Shown here: positions 26,056-35,697 of the stretch, in pieces
How positions within the stretch are numbered: the stretch's first letter is position 1
Layout: every line of letters begins with the position of its first letter
Source of the DNA: Corynebacterium parakroppenstedtii
GTDB lineage: Bacteria > Actinomycetota > Actinomycetes > Mycobacteriales > Mycobacteriaceae
Direction: 5' to 3'
Assembly: GCF_019754935.1 (NCBI RefSeq)
Contig: NZ_JAGSOA010000003.1
Span: forward strand, 124,001-188,000
DNA: 64,000 nucleotides
Notes under the pieces: model-generated
Seen by the model: the letters and a program-made list of their open reading frames with translations, nothing else
What the model was told of the DNA's origin: nothing
Database searches by the model: none
Position numbers and translations under genes: made by a program

Positions 26056-27579
26056 CTACACAATGTCGCCAGGCATGTATGCGGCAGCCTCGGGATGCTC
26101 GGCAACGATGTCTTTCACGCGTGCGACAACACGATCAACCTGTGAACCCGCTGCTCCGATGAAGGCGTGGCGGTCGGCAATCGCAGCATCCAGTTGTTCG
26201 CGGTTCAACGGGAGCCGATCATCGGCGGCGAGACGCTCGATGAGGTTTTGTTCCGCGCCTTTCTCACGCATATCAAGCGCGGTGGCCACGGCGTTCTCTT
26301 TAATAATTTCGTGGGCTGTTTCACGTCCCAGGCCAGCGCGAATAGAGGCCATGAGGATTCGGGTCGTCGCCAAGAATGGCAGATACCGTTCTAGTTCCTT
26401 ATCAATCATTGCGGGGAATGCGCCGAACTCTTTGAGAACGGTCAGTAAGGTTTCCACCATTCCGTCGAAAGCAAAGAAAGCATCCGGGAGCGCCACTCGG
26501 CGAACAACAGAACAAAAGACATCGCCCTCATTCCATTGCTGACCCGCCAGATCTGCAGCCATCGTTTGATAGCCACGGAGGATAATCTGCAGACCACCGA
26601 TGCGCTCACACGAGCGGGCATTCATCTTGTGCGGCATCGCGGAGGACCCCACCTGCCCCTCCTTGAAACCCTCCGTGACCAGCTCATTTCCAGCCATCAA
26701 GCGGATGGTCATAGACAGCGACGACGGCCCCGCACCCAGCTGCACCAACGCCGAGATCACATCCAGGTCAAGGCTGCGCGGGTACACCTGCCCGACCGAA
26801 TCGAACCGTCGGGAAATACCTAAGTATTCCGATACAGAGTTTTCCAACTGCTCAAGTTTGGTTTCATCCCCACCGACGAGATCCAGCATGTCCTGGGACG
26901 TTCCCATCGGGCCTTTGATCCCGCGGAGCGGATACCGCGAGATAAGGTTTTCCAACCTCTCGTAAGCAACCAGAATTTCATTAGCTGCCGACGCGAAACG
27001 CTTGCCCAACGTGGTCGCCTGAGCAGCGACATTATGGGATCGCCCCGCCATCACCTGATCGCGGTAGCGAACCGCGCAATCAGCCAACGCCCGGAGAACC
27101 GCCACCATCCTGTCCCGCACGTGCTCTAGGGACCGGTACACCTGCAGTTGTTCAACATTTTCGGTGAGATCCCTGCTGGTCATCCCCTTGTGGATGTGCT
27201 CATATCCAGCCAGGGCGTTGAATTCCTCGATGCGCGCTTTGACGTCGTGTCGGGTGACGCGCTCACGCGCGGCGATGGAATCCAGATCGATGCGGTCAAT
27301 AACTGACTCGTAGGCGTCGATAGCCTCATCGGGAACATCGACACCGAGCTCTTTCTGCGCACGAAGAACAGCGATCCAGAGCCGACGCTCCATGATGATT
27401 TTGTGCTCCGGGCTCCACAGATTGACCAGCTCTGGCGAGGCATACCGATGTGCTAGCACATTCGCTATGTCTTTCTTATGTGTGCCGGCCGGAGCACCAG
27501 TGCTGCCCTGGTCGGGTGATGTGCCCTTGCCTGTGTCGACGGAATTGGTACGCGGATTGTCCGTTTTGTTCTCAGCCAC
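26056..27579 (-). CDS. purB: Adenylosuccinate lyase
   Basis: PurB cleaves SAICAR and adenylosuccinate, releasing fumarate. After a 35-residue polar leader, LAHRYASPELVNLWSPEHKIIMERRLWIAVLRAQ starts the conserved fold. HIHKGMTSRDLTENVEQLQ and AGRSHNVAAQATTLGKRFA are substrate segments. The family signature GQVGSSAMPHKMNARSCE, with the catalytic Ser loop, lies near residue 310. The total of 507 residues is slightly above the usual 470. The start is GTG at 27579, with TAGACT about six bases upstream and no SD, so a leaderless transcript is possible. Confidence 0.96.
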   Translation of the reverse strand: MAENKTDNPRTNSVDTGKGTSPDQGSTGAPAGTHKKDIANVLAHRYASPELVNLWSPEHKIIMERRLWIAVLRAQKELGVDVPDEAIDAYESVIDRIDLDSIAARERVTRHDVKARIEEFNALAGYEHIHKGMTSRDLTENVEQLQVYRSLEHVRDRMVAVLRALADCAVRYRDQVMAGRSHNVAAQATTLGKRFASAANEILVAYERLENLISRYPLRGIKGPMGTSQDMLDLVGGDETKLEQLENSVSEYLGISRRFDSVGQVYPRSLDLDVISALVQLGAGPSSLSMTIRLMAGNELVTEGFKEGQVGSSAMPHKMNARSCERIGGLQIILRGYQTMAADLAGQQWNEGDVFCSVVRRVALPDAFFAFDGMVETLLTVLKEFGAFPAMIDKELERYLPFLATTRILMASIRAGLGRETAHEIIKENAVATALDMREKGAEQNLIERLAADDRLPLNREQLDAAIADRHAFIGAAGSQVDRVVARVKDIVAEHPEAAAYMPGDIV

Positions 27580-27667
27580 ACTATCAGTCTAGGGGGCTAC
27601 CAGAGCCATAACCAGCCACGACACCACCCGGATATGGCAGACACTTTTACCGACACACTAATCGGAG

Positions 27668-28948
27668 TTACCGACGCCGGGCCTCCAGGAATGGCTTCAA
27701 ACGACGACACGCTTCCCGCATCTCTTCGGGTGTGCCCGCGTAGCTCACCCGGACGTACTTCTTGCCCAGCGCTTTATCGGCACTCCCGTCAAAGTCAGTC
27801 CCCGGAGAGACGGACACACCCGTGGCATCAAGGAGTTCGTGAGCAAAGGCGACGGAATCGTCGGTGTAATCCGAGACATCAACCCAGAAGTAGAAAGCAC
27901 CGTCGGAGGGCGCGAAGCGGGGCAGCCCCACTGCGGGCAGCTCCTTGTTAAGGATGTCGTGGTTTTCCTTGTATCGCTCGACGTGGACGCGGAGTTCAGC
28001 CAGGGCATCGTCGTCAAACACGCGGGTCGCCGCGATCTGCGAAAGAGCGGGAGCACAGAGAGAAATGTTTCCTAATATATTTTCAATCGTTTCCCGCAGC
28101 GTCGGATCATCGGGAATGATCAGCCAACCCAAGCGCCAGCCTGTCATGGAGAAGTACTTGGATGTAGAGCCAATAACCACGGCACGATCAGAAAGGGACC
28201 TCGCCGTCACGGTGGGCCGACCATAACTAATTCCGTGGTAAATCTCGTCAGAAACCAACACCGTGTCAGTTTCATCGCACCACTCTGAAATTGCGCGCAA
28301 TTCTTCGGGATCAATAATTGACCCGGTCGGATTATTAGGCGACGTAATCAACACCATATCCGGCTTATTCCCCGCCTGAGCAAGATCATCAAGGTGCTTA
28401 CGGGTCATATGGAAACGGGTTTCGGCCGTCGTCGGGATATCAATAAAGGAATTACCCAATGCTTGAAGAACATTGCGGTATGCCGCATATCCGGGGCTCG
28501 ACAGGGCAACAGTCCCACCAAAAGGCAAGCAAGCTGCGAAAATAGCAACAAATGCGCCCGAGGACCCCGTCGTGACAATAACGTTATCGGCCTTGGTATC
28601 CGTCCCATATGTTTCGGAATGCCACCGAGCAATACGCTCACGCAACGGTTGAATACCTAAAGCTTCGGTATACCCTAATTTGTCCTTTTCAATGGCCTCA
28701 ATAGCAACATCTCGGACAACGCGCGGCGCGGGAGTAGACGGCTGGCCGATACATAACAGCACCGTGTCATGCTTCTCGGCTTCTCTTTCCGCGGTGCGGG
28801 CCACCATTTCCATCGTATAAAAAGGATCGGCATGGCCACGTTGAATTGCTAAGCCATAATCCTTTCCAGAGCTACCCGAATTTGAATGCTGATCCTCCGA
28901 ATAATTCATTCCGCTGTAATCAGCTGACTCCGAATTGTCACGTCCCAC
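27668..28948 (-). CDS. PLP-dependent aminotransferase, class I/II
   Basis: The fold-type I aminotransferase has the expected order: LGYTEALGIQPLRERIARWH, VIVTTGSSGAFVAIFAACL (PLP phosphate loop), LITSPNNPTGSIIDPEEL (Asn ligand), VSDEIYHGISYG (Asp/Tyr) and VIGSTSKYFSMTGWRLGWLI (PLP Lys). A C-terminal Arg is in KKYVRVSYAG. It groups by eye with AspC/AlaT-like enzymes; the donor and acceptor are not decidable. The start is unsure: GTG at 28948 follows GGAGGAG by 12 bases right after the purD stop, while a start at 29014 would overlap purD. Confidence 0.85.
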   Translation of the reverse strand: MGRDNSESADYSGMNYSEDQHSNSGSSGKDYGLAIQRGHADPFYTMEMVARTAEREAEKHDTVLLCIGQPSTPAPRVVRDVAIEAIEKDKLGYTEALGIQPLRERIARWHSETYGTDTKADNVIVTTGSSGAFVAIFAACLPFGGTVALSSPGYAAYRNVLQALGNSFIDIPTTAETRFHMTRKHLDDLAQAGNKPDMVLITSPNNPTGSIIDPEELRAISEWCDETDTVLVSDEIYHGISYGRPTVTARSLSDRAVVIGSTSKYFSMTGWRLGWLIIPDDPTLRETIENILGNISLCAPALSQIAATRVFDDDALAELRVHVERYKENHDILNKELPAVGLPRFAPSDGAFYFWVDVSDYTDDSVAFAHELLDATGVSVSPGTDFDGSADKALGKKYVRVSYAGTPEEMREACRRLKPFLEARRR

Positions 28949-28970
28949 TGTTACTCTGCTCTCCTCCAGA

Positions 28971-30251
28971 TCAGTTTGCGATGCCAATACGGCCCTCGAC
29001 GGCCTTCTGAGCAATATCGCCCCGATAATGCCCGCCCGGCAACGATATACCTTCCATCTTTCGATACACCTTTGCCCGCGCTTCGTCTAGATTCTTGCCG
29101 ACGCCAACCACGCTGAGCACACGTCCGCCCGCGGACACTAAGCGGTCGCCGAGCCGCGCGACACCCGCGTGGCGGACACCATCGTCCTCTGTGCCGGGCT
29201 CCGCGCCCGAAATGGGATCTCCCTTTCGTGGCCCCGCCGGGTAGCCCTGGGCGGCCAACACCACTGTCACGGCGTAGCCATCTTTCCAGGTCAACGGGGG
29301 TACATCCGCCAAGTGGCCCGTCGCCACGGAGTTCAGCACTCCTGCCAACGGAGTATCGAGGAGCTCCAGCACCGCCTGGGTTTCCGGATCCCCAAAGCGG
29401 CAGTTAAACTCGACAACCGCCGGGCCTTCCTTCCCCCAGGCCAAACCCGCGTAAAGCAGCCCGTTAAAGGGGCAGCCGCGCTTCACCATCTCTGAGGCCA
29501 CCGGTTGCACGATCTCATCAACAATCCGGTCAACGGCACCATCGGGCAACCACGGGAGCGGCGCATAGGCACCCATTCCGCCCGTGTTGGGACCCGTGTC
29601 CCCTTCACCGACGCGCTTGTGGTCCTGAGCCGGCAGCAGGGGCACCACCGTATCGCCATCTACCAGGCAAAAGAGCGAAATCTCCGGGCCGTCGAGGAAG
29701 GACTCCACCAACACCGGGTGGCCCGACTCCAACACGGCGACGGCATGGTCGCGGGCTTCGTCGCGGTCCTGTGTCACGACAACACCTTTACCGCCCGCCA
29801 ACCCATCATCTTTCACGACAAACGTCGGGCCAAAGTCGTTCAACACAGCGTCGACCTGGTCCTTCGATGCCCCTGGCTGCAGGGACTCCGCTTGTGCAGT
29901 GCGCACATGAGCAGCCTTCATAACGTCTTTGGCAAAAGCCTTAGATCCCTCAATCTGCGCAGCCTCTGCACCCGGACCAAACACGGGGATGTGAGCGTCG
30001 CGAAGAGCATCAGCCACTCCGGCAACCAGCGGCGCTTCCGGCCCAATCACCACCAGGTCCGCGCCCAATGACGTCGCTAAGCCAACAACCTGCGAACCAT
30101 CATTGATATCGATATCGGGGTGGAGCTGCGCAATAGCGGTCATCCCATCATTACCTGGGGCGACGTGCAACCCACTCACCTGCGAATCTTTGGACAACGA
30201 ATAAAGAAGAGCGTGCTCACGAGAACCATTACCCAGGACAAGTATCTGCAT
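28971..30251 (-). CDS. purD: Phosphoribosylamine-glycine ligase (GAR synthetase)
   Basis: PurD joins glycine to phosphoribosylamine with ATP. The ATG at 30251 ([19 protein letters not shown]) is the conserved start; a longer reading to 30434 runs into the HIT gene region and is rejected. The 426-residue product has the ATP-grasp domain with [31 protein letters not shown] [34 protein letters not shown] and [20 protein letters not shown]. No SD is visible. TAGAGT lies seven bases before the ATG, suggesting a leaderless message from a promoter divergent from the HIT gene. Confidence 0.95.
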   Translation of the reverse strand: MQILVLGNGSREHALLYSLSKDSQVSGLHVAPGNDGMTAIAQLHPDIDINDGSQVVGLATSLGADLVVIGPEAPLVAGVADALRDAHIPVFGPGAEAAQIEGSKAFAKDVMKAAHVRTAQAESLQPGASKDQVDAVLNDFGPTFVVKDDGLAGGKGVVVTQDRDEARDHAVAVLESGHPVLVESFLDGPEISLFCLVDGDTVVPLLPAQDHKRVGEGDTGPNTGGMGAYAPLPWLPDGAVDRIVDEIVQPVASEMVKRGCPFNGLLYAGLAWGKEGPAVVEFNCRFGDPETQAVLELLDTPLAGVLNSVATGHLADVPPLTWKDGYAVTVVLAAQGYPAGPRKGDPISGAEPGTEDDGVRHAGVARLGDRLVSAGGRVLSVVGVGKNLDEARAKVYRKMEGISLPGGHYRGDIAQKAVEGRIGIAN

Positions 30252-30323
30252 ACCCAATACTCTAAGGCACCCACCTGACATACAAAGCTTTTTACCCACT
30301 TCGGAAATAGCTACTCTGGACTT

Positions 30324-30758
30324 ATGGCTACCGTATTCACGAAAATCATTAACGGCGACATCCCAGGTCGGTTCGTCTACCGCGACGACACCGTCGCCGC
30401 GTTCCTCACCATCGAACCCATCGCGTACGGGCACACCTTAGTTGTCCCCATTAAGGAAGTTGATCGGTGGACTGACCTCAGTGCCGACGAATGGGCGCAC
30501 GTTTCTGCCGTCGCCCACAACATTGGCCGTGCCATTACCGACGCCTTCGACGCACCTCGTGCCGGCATGCTGATCGCAGGATTTGAAGTTCCCCATGCTC
30601 ACGTCCACGTGTTCCCTGCCTCCGACATGTCCGGTTATAGCTTGCAGAACATCATGCGTGCCGACGATACCGACCCGGATGCGATGGACGCGGCTGCGGC
30701 AAAGATCCGGGCGGAGCTGACCAAGGCCGGGATCGATACCGGAGTCGACGACAACTAG
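30324..30758 (+). CDS. HIT-family nucleotide hydrolase/transferase
   Basis: The 144-residue protein has the histidine triad HAHVHVFPA at about residues 92-100 and the upstream [45 protein letters not shown] that starts most HIT proteins. It likely hydrolyses adenosine 5'-phosphoramidates or dinucleotides. TACTCT lies six bases before the ATG with no SD, so the message may be leaderless. The gene is divergent from purD. Confidence 0.92.
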   Translation: MATVFTKIINGDIPGRFVYRDDTVAAFLTIEPIAYGHTLVVPIKEVDRWTDLSADEWAHVSAVAHNIGRAITDAFDAPRAGMLIAGFEVPHAHVHVFPASDMSGYSLQNIMRADDTDPDAMDAAAAKIRAELTKAGIDTGVDDN

Positions 30759-30800
30759 ACGGTAAATAAACGATCAATGACTGACGGTGAATAGCTGACG

Positions 30801-31790
30801 ATGCTCAGAGTGTCTCGACGACTGCGTGAGGCTATGACCGCGCATCCTCTGCACGTGAACCCGCGGATTCTCCGTCCCCGCGGGCATCAGTGGGCTGGTT
30901 CGTCACGCGTGCACCCCTACACCGACGAGGGTGGGCGTTTTCATCGGGGCGAGCGGATACCTGCCATGGCGCACGTTCCCGACATGGGCCGGGTGCCGGA
31001 GCAGGATTTTAGCCCGCTGGCGGATGATGAAAAGCCGCCGCTGCTCTGTGTGCACGGGATGATCGGGGCGAAAGGCAACTGGGAAGTTCTTGTTCGGTAT
31101 ATCACGGACCGGCGGGCTTTTTATGTGGATTATGGCGAGGCAGGGACCGCTCCCGTTGATGAGTGCGTCGATGAATTAGCGGAACAGATTATTGAGCTGA
31201 GCCAAAAGATTCATGCGCGGGAGCTTATTCTCCTTGGGCATTCTCGGGGCGGATTGATTGCGCTTCTTGCTGCGTCACGGCCTGAGGTTCAACGTGTTGT
31301 CTCAATTCGCCGGATTATTGGCTTAGGAGCCCATTTTTCGGGAATTCCTCGGTGGAAGCTATTACCGAAAGATGTGTCATCATATGGTCCTGTTCTTTCG
31401 GTTTTCTTTCGGTTGACGCACAGGTTTGCATATTGGGCCGTGGGTGCGTCCGCTGAAGACCAGTTTAAGGACTCGTCGGATTTGCAGCGCGCGTTGCGTG
31501 GTGTCGATCGATCGATAGAGGTTCTTCCCATCGCTAGTAGCACCGATTACATCGTGAGCCCTAGTGCTGCTTTTGACGTGCCGACGGATCACGTGACGCC
31601 GGTGCTTCTTCAGGATTATTTTCCTGGCGCGAGAATACTGCACAATTTGTTGCCGCGCGATGGAAGGGCCATCGCGATGGTGAAGGCTGCGGTCGCGAAA
31701 GCTCCTATTCGTGGGGAATCTAATCGCGGGGATTCTATTCGTGAGGACTCCACCCGCGAGAATTCTATTCGTGGGGCAAAAGAACAGTAA
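30801..31790 (+). CDS. Alpha/beta hydrolase (lipase/esterase-like) with repetitive C-terminus
   Basis: The 329-residue protein has a polar N-terminus, then a lipase-like core. LLCVHGMIGAKGNWEVLVRYI is the oxyanion segment near residue 82, the nucleophile Ser is in LILLGHSRGGLIALLAA near 151, and a candidate Asp is in ASSTDYIVSP. It has no obvious signal peptide despite resemblance to EstA/PGAP1-like lipases. The last 27 residues are five-residue repeats of the RG/E-D/E/N-S type from a 15-base DNA repeat. The 3' end overlaps the phoR 3' end by 26 bases. The substrate is unknown. Confidence 0.8.
   Translation: MLRVSRRLREAMTAHPLHVNPRILRPRGHQWAGSSRVHPYTDEGGRFHRGERIPAMAHVPDMGRVPEQDFSPLADDEKPPLLCVHGMIGAKGNWEVLVRYITDRRAFYVDYGEAGTAPVDECVDELAEQIIELSQKIHARELILLGHSRGGLIALLAASRPEVQRVVSIRRIIGLGAHFSGIPRWKLLPKDVSSYGPVLSVFFRLTHRFAYWAVGASAEDQFKDSSDLQRALRGVDRSIEVLPIASSTDYIVSPSAAFDVPTDHVTPVLLQDYFPGARILHNLLPRDGRAIAMVKAAVAKAPIRGESNRGDSIREDSTRENSIRGAKEQ
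31706..31775 (+). repeat. Degenerate 15-bp tandem repeat encoding a 5-residue repeat
   Basis: About four and a half copies of ATTCGTGGGGATTCT-like units occur in frame, giving IRGES, NRGDS, IREDS, TRENS and IRGAK. The array runs into the convergent phoR coding end. Confidence 0.75.
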
Positions 31791-33534
31791 AAGTGGTTCC
31801 CTCATCGACGACGCTATCGACGGTGACTTTTCCGCCATGCTGTTCCACTAAACCTTGAACGATTGATAGTCCCAATCCGGAGCCCCCACCCTGATGCCGC
31901 GATCGTGATGAATCGGCTCGGTAGAAGCGCTCGAAAATGTGCTCACTATCCTCTGGCGGGATTCCCACACCGTTGTCGATGACCCGAATACGTACCGCTT
32001 TCTTCTTCGGTGACGTTCCCAGGGTGGAATCGTCTAGAGCAATGCGGACGGCAGCCTCTGGACCTGCATGTTTGAGGGCGTTCGTCATAAGGTTGGTGAG
32101 AACCTGGTGAAGGCGAGCGCTATCCCCTGTCACAATGGGTGGTTCCACGCAATTATTTGTCATGGAAATATCGCGATCAGGATAGTTCACTTTCATGTTC
32201 TGAATAACACTGATTGCGACACTGAGGATATCGACACTCTTGTGCTCCAATGGGCGCGAGTTATCCATCCGAGCAAGATCCAAAAGATCTTGAACTAAAA
32301 CGCTCATCCTTTCTGCCTCGGCCGAGATGCTATCCAGCACAAGGTTGAGATCGTCGGTTTGACCCGTCCGATAAAGCTCCGCATATCCGCTGACTGATGT
32401 CAATGGAGTGCGCAATTCGTGAGATGCATCGCCTATAAAACGACGCATTGTTTGCTCTGCTTCACGTGCTTGCGCTTCTGCTTTGCGCGCAACGCGAGCA
32501 TTTTCCTGAGCTTCTGCTTCGCTTCGTTCCACTGCGACGAAGGATTGCTCGATTTGCGCCAACATTTTGTTTAGCGACCGTGAGAGCGCGCCGACTTCAG
32601 TGTCCGGTGGCCATTCTGGAAGTCGCTGGGAGAGGTCGCCGTCGGCAATTTTTCCAGCAACGCGTTCGACATGGCTGAGGGGCCGGAGTGATCGTCGGAC
32701 AACATACCAGGTCAGAATGAGAAGCACCGCCAGGACGAGCATTCCCAGGCCAGCTTCGAGAAGGAAGAGGCGGGAGATTGTTCGCTCGTTATCGTCGAGA
32801 GAGACCGCGACGACGACGAGGTCACCGTCTTGGCTTTTCAGCGCCATAGCGCGCCAGTGTGCTGTGGATTTCGAACCTCGTGCGGCCGAGACGGTGACGG
32901 GGCCCGTCTCGTGGGTGACCGAGTCAAGGTTGGGGTAGGACTCGAACCCGTAGTCGTAGGACACGACGGACCCGTCGGAGTGTGTGACCTGCACAAAGTA
33001 TTGGCTAGGAAGCCTGGGGTTTTCGCTATATGCGCTTTGCACGGGCAGGCGCCCTTGCTCGATGAAGGGCGAATGCGCTGTGGATTCCAGCGAGGCGTCG
33101 ATGCGCGACTGCATGAATTCCCTCAGCGTGGACGTCACTGCGAGCCCGGTGAAGAACATTCCACCTGCGGAAATCACCATCACGATAATGATGAGCGACG
33201 TGTGCAACGGCAACCGCGAGAGGCCGCGCTTAGCTGCGCCGGTGTGCTGTTTGCGTTCCCATTCTTGCCGACGTTTTTCGCTATAGCTTCGTGGGCGCGT
33301 TGTTTGCCGACCTGGCGGAGCGACCGGCACGCTTTTCTTCAGCGCGGAGGCGTCGTCGTTGGCGGAAGCGTCGTGGGCGACGTCGGCATCGTGGATGGTG
33401 CCGTCCTCGGAAGAGGATGGTGCGGGAAGTGCCCACGAGTTCGTTTGATCGATAGTACTGGGCTGCTGCGTGGCTACCGACTGGCTCGTGTCAGCGTCGT
33501 TCGGCGCATCACTCTTTTTCAGACGGTGTAACAC
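31765..33534 (-). CDS. phoR: Sensor histidine kinase PhoR-like
   Basis: The 589-residue kinase has a roughly 108-residue polar cytoplasmic N-terminus, a membrane helix (about 110-140), an extracytoplasmic sensor region, and a second helix (FLLEAGLGMLVLAVLLILTWYVV). HAMP (RRSLRPLSHVERVAGKIADGDLSQRLPEW), a short coiled segment, HisKA with the phospho-His in GDASHELRTPLTSVSGYAELY, and HATPase with NLMTNALKHAG, RVIDNGVGIPPED and GGGSGLGLSIVQGLVEQHGG follow. Its cognate regulator is the PhoP upstream. In C. glutamicum the pair is named PhoS/PhoR (phosphate starvation); the M. tuberculosis pair senses other signals, so the stimulus is not certain. The N-terminal extension is unusually long. The start (GTG 33534) is unconfirmed. 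Confidence 0.88.
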   Translation of the reverse strand: MLHRLKKSDAPNDADTSQSVATQQPSTIDQTNSWALPAPSSSEDGTIHDADVAHDASANDDASALKKSVPVAPPGRQTTRPRSYSEKRRQEWERKQHTGAAKRGLSRLPLHTSLIIIVMVISAGGMFFTGLAVTSTLREFMQSRIDASLESTAHSPFIEQGRLPVQSAYSENPRLPSQYFVQVTHSDGSVVSYDYGFESYPNLDSVTHETGPVTVSAARGSKSTAHWRAMALKSQDGDLVVVAVSLDDNERTISRLFLLEAGLGMLVLAVLLILTWYVVRRSLRPLSHVERVAGKIADGDLSQRLPEWPPDTEVGALSRSLNKMLAQIEQSFVAVERSEAEAQENARVARKAEAQAREAEQTMRRFIGDASHELRTPLTSVSGYAELYRTGQTDDLNLVLDSISAEAERMSVLVQDLLDLARMDNSRPLEHKSVDILSVAISVIQNMKVNYPDRDISMTNNCVEPPIVTGDSARLHQVLTNLMTNALKHAGPEAAVRIALDDSTLGTSPKKKAVRIRVIDNGVGIPPEDSEHIFERFYRADSSRSRHQGGGSGLGLSIVQGLVEQHGGKVTVDSVVDEGTTFTVLLPHE

Positions 33535-33617
33535 TGCGTTAAAACGCGAATGTAGTGAAATGGCAATGGCCCCTTACGTTAAGCAATCGAATAACCGTTA
33601 GGCGATCACATGACATT

Positions 33618-33648
33618 CACTGGTGCACCGTACATTGGTCCACCAGTG
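33618..33648 (-). promoter_or_regulatory. Intercistronic hairpin between phoP and phoR
   Basis: CACTGGTGCACC (33618-33629) and GGTCCACCAGTG (33637-33648) pair at 11 of 12 positions around seven bases. The hairpin begins 20 bases after the phoP stop. No T-run follows. It could stabilise the phoP message or reduce phoR expression. Confidence 0.6.
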
Positions 33649-33668
33649 CATCGAGATGGCGATACTAA

Positions 33669-34373
33669 TTACGCCCTGGGTGTGCGGAGAACGTATCCCA
33701 CGCCTCTGACGGTCTGAATCAAATGCGGCTCGTCCTTATCCACTTTGCGCCGCAAATAAGAAACATAAGACTCAACAACGTTTCCATCACCGCCGAAGTC
33801 GTAATTCCACACATGGTCCAAGATTTTTGCCTTGCTCAGGACAACTTCGGCATTAACCATTAAATAACGGAGCAACTTGAACTCCGTCGGGGATAAATCC
33901 ACATATTCACCTGCCTTGGTTACTTCATGTGAATTGTCGTCCAAGGTGAGGTCGGCGTAGGTAATTCGTTGATCGTCATCCACTTCTGGCGGGCTGACGC
34001 GGCGGAGAATCACTTTCAAACGCGTAACGACTTCTTCCAAACTAAACGGTTTGGTGACGTAATCGTCGGCACCAATTGTTAAACCGTGAATGCGGTCATC
34101 AACAGCATCTTTGGCGGTTAGGAAAAGTACCGGTGCATCGTGGCCGTCCGCGCGAAGCTTGCTCAATAGGGTGAACCCGTCCATGCGGGGCATCATGACG
34201 TCCAGAATAAACGCGTCGGGATGGAACGAACGTGCAATATCCAACGCCTCCCCACCGTCACTCGCGGTCGCGACCTCGAAACCTTGGAACTTCAAGGATA
34301 CTTTGAGAAGCTCTACGATGTTTGCTTCATCATCAACAACAAGAACGCGTGTGGGGGCTTCAGCAGAACTCAT
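33669..34373 (-). CDS. phoP: OmpR-family response regulator PhoP-like
   Basis: The ATG at 34373 gives 234 residues. The receiver domain has LVVDDEANIVELLKVSLKFQGFEV with the acidic pair, the phospho-Asp in AFILDVMMPRMDGF, and Thr/Lys in FLTAKD and YVTKPFSLEEVVTRL. The winged-helix domain has LSPTEFKLLRYLMVNAEVVLSKAKILDHVW and VVESYVSYLRRKVD. The match to M. tuberculosis PhoP, recalled from memory, is close throughout (DDEANIVELL, KILDHVWNYDFGGD, TVRGVGYVLR). It precedes phoR in an operon. In C. glutamicum this protein is called PhoR and activates phosphate-starvation genes. Confidence 0.92.
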   Translation of the reverse strand: MSSAEAPTRVLVVDDEANIVELLKVSLKFQGFEVATASDGGEALDIARSFHPDAFILDVMMPRMDGFTLLSKLRADGHDAPVLFLTAKDAVDDRIHGLTIGADDYVTKPFSLEEVVTRLKVILRRVSPPEVDDDQRITYADLTLDDNSHEVTKAGEYVDLSPTEFKLLRYLMVNAEVVLSKAKILDHVWNYDFGGDGNVVESYVSYLRRKVDKDEPHLIQTVRGVGYVLRTPRA

Positions 34374-34554
34374 AGTTCCAGTGTGCACGATTACTGGTGA
34401 TTTGTCTGCATACACCGCATATGAAGTTACTGAGCACTTTCAGCCTGTTTCCTGTAAGCCGGGTGTGAGCATTCTGGAAGCCTGGTGTACGAATGCTGTG
34501 AACACTCAACTCACCCGCAATCAGCGTAAAGTTAGCAATACCAACCGGGAGGCG

Positions 34555-35658
34555 ATGCATCAGGTGACTATCCACCACACCAAGGCCAGCACCCGCAGGT
34601 CACTAGTCGGGTGGACTATCGCGATCATCGCGACGCTAGTTGCCGTCGGACTCTGCCGGGTAGCGCAACTTCCCTCCCCTCTGATGTTGGGCTCGATGGT
34701 GGGTGGGCTGTGCGGAGCCATCATCGCGAGCACACGGATCCGGCCACCGCGCTCCACGATCGGCCCCTCGCAAGGCGTTATTTCGCTCTTGGCGGCAGGC
34801 CCTTTGGTTAATTCTTCCCCGGACCGTTTGGCCTCCTATGCGCTTCCGTCACTTATTGCTATCGGAATCACTTTGCTTCTCTGCGCGGCCTGTGCCTGGG
34901 TGATTACACGTTTTTCAACCATCGATTCACCCACAGCAGTCATGTCCACACTCGCGGGTGGGGCGTCGGCAATGTCTGTTCTTTCCGAAGAACTGGGGGC
35001 AGATTTCCGATACGTCACGGTTGCTCAGTATCTCCGCGTTTTTATCGTTTCCTTCTCACTGCCATTTTTAATTCCATTACTGGTTGGCGGAAATGTTGAT
35101 GTTGGTTCAGAACCCCTCGTAAACCTTTCCTCTCACTCGGTAATGAACTGGATAGTTGCGTTGGCCGTGATCACTATTCCTGGGTGGCTTGCCAGTTTTA
35201 CCCCATTACCTGCACCCCGCCTGCTTGCCCCTTTGGCCATCGCCGTCGTGATAGGTGAATGGCAACCACATCTCATTTCGATACCTGGCGTTTTAGAAGC
35301 GGCCGCATTTGTTTTGATCGGTTGGCAGGCCGGCGGCGCGTTCGACCGACAATCATTGGTAACTAACGCGAAACGCCTTCCGCTCGCATTCCTGTGCATC
35401 ATTGTTTTGATGGGCGGATGTGGTGTGATGGCCGGAATACTCACAGTCTTAGGCCTTGGGACGCTCACTGAAACGTACTTAGCGACGACACCTGGCGGCC
35501 TTTATATCGTCCTGGCTATCGCCCACGACCGCGGAGCGGGACCCATTGTTACTGTCATGCAAGTGACCAGGATGATCGTCATGCTGATTGTCACTGCCTT
35601 TGTGCCACAGCTCATCCGTGCTTTACGACGGATTAAAAATACCGCCACGCATCACTAA
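34555..35658 (+). CDS. AbrB-family integral membrane protein (AbrB duplication)
   Basis: The 367-residue protein has about ten membrane helices in two similar halves. SPLMLGSMVGGLCGAIIAS opens the first half and APRLLAPLAIAVVIGEWQPHLISIPGVLEAAAFVLIGWQAGGAFD the second. TLAGGASAMSVLSEELGAD and ATTPGGLYIVLAIAHDRGAG are the paired Gly-rich loops. This is the membrane AbrB/ammonia-monooxygenase-like group, unrelated to the B. subtilis AbrB DNA-binding protein, and its transport substrate is unknown. The start is ATG 34555 (GGGAGG only two bases away) or GTG 34564, which has better spacing. It is divergent from phoP. Confidence 0.82.
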   Translation: MHQVTIHHTKASTRRSLVGWTIAIIATLVAVGLCRVAQLPSPLMLGSMVGGLCGAIIASTRIRPPRSTIGPSQGVISLLAAGPLVNSSPDRLASYALPSLIAIGITLLLCAACAWVITRFSTIDSPTAVMSTLAGGASAMSVLSEELGADFRYVTVAQYLRVFIVSFSLPFLIPLLVGGNVDVGSEPLVNLSSHSVMNWIVALAVITIPGWLASFTPLPAPRLLAPLAIAVVIGEWQPHLISIPGVLEAAAFVLIGWQAGGAFDRQSLVTNAKRLPLAFLCIIVLMGGCGVMAGILTVLGLGTLTETYLATTPGGLYIVLAIAHDRGAGPIVTVMQVTRMIVMLIVTAFVPQLIRALRRIKNTATHH

Positions 35659-35674
35659 TCATGTGGATGTCAGT

Positions 35675-35691
35675 GGAGGCAGGTGGCCTCC
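35675..35691. terminator. Hairpin between convergent AbrB-like and kinase genes
   Basis: GGAGGC (35675-35680) and GCCTCC (35686-35691) form a perfect 6-bp stem with a five-base loop in the 39-base convergent gap. There is no T-run. Termination is inferred from position. Confidence 0.35.
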
Positions 35692-35697
35692 CCAGAA

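Noticed and set aside
34090..34554. Long upstream extension of the AbrB-like gene
   Set aside because: It overlaps the phoP coding region on the other strand and shows no membrane-protein pattern before 34555.
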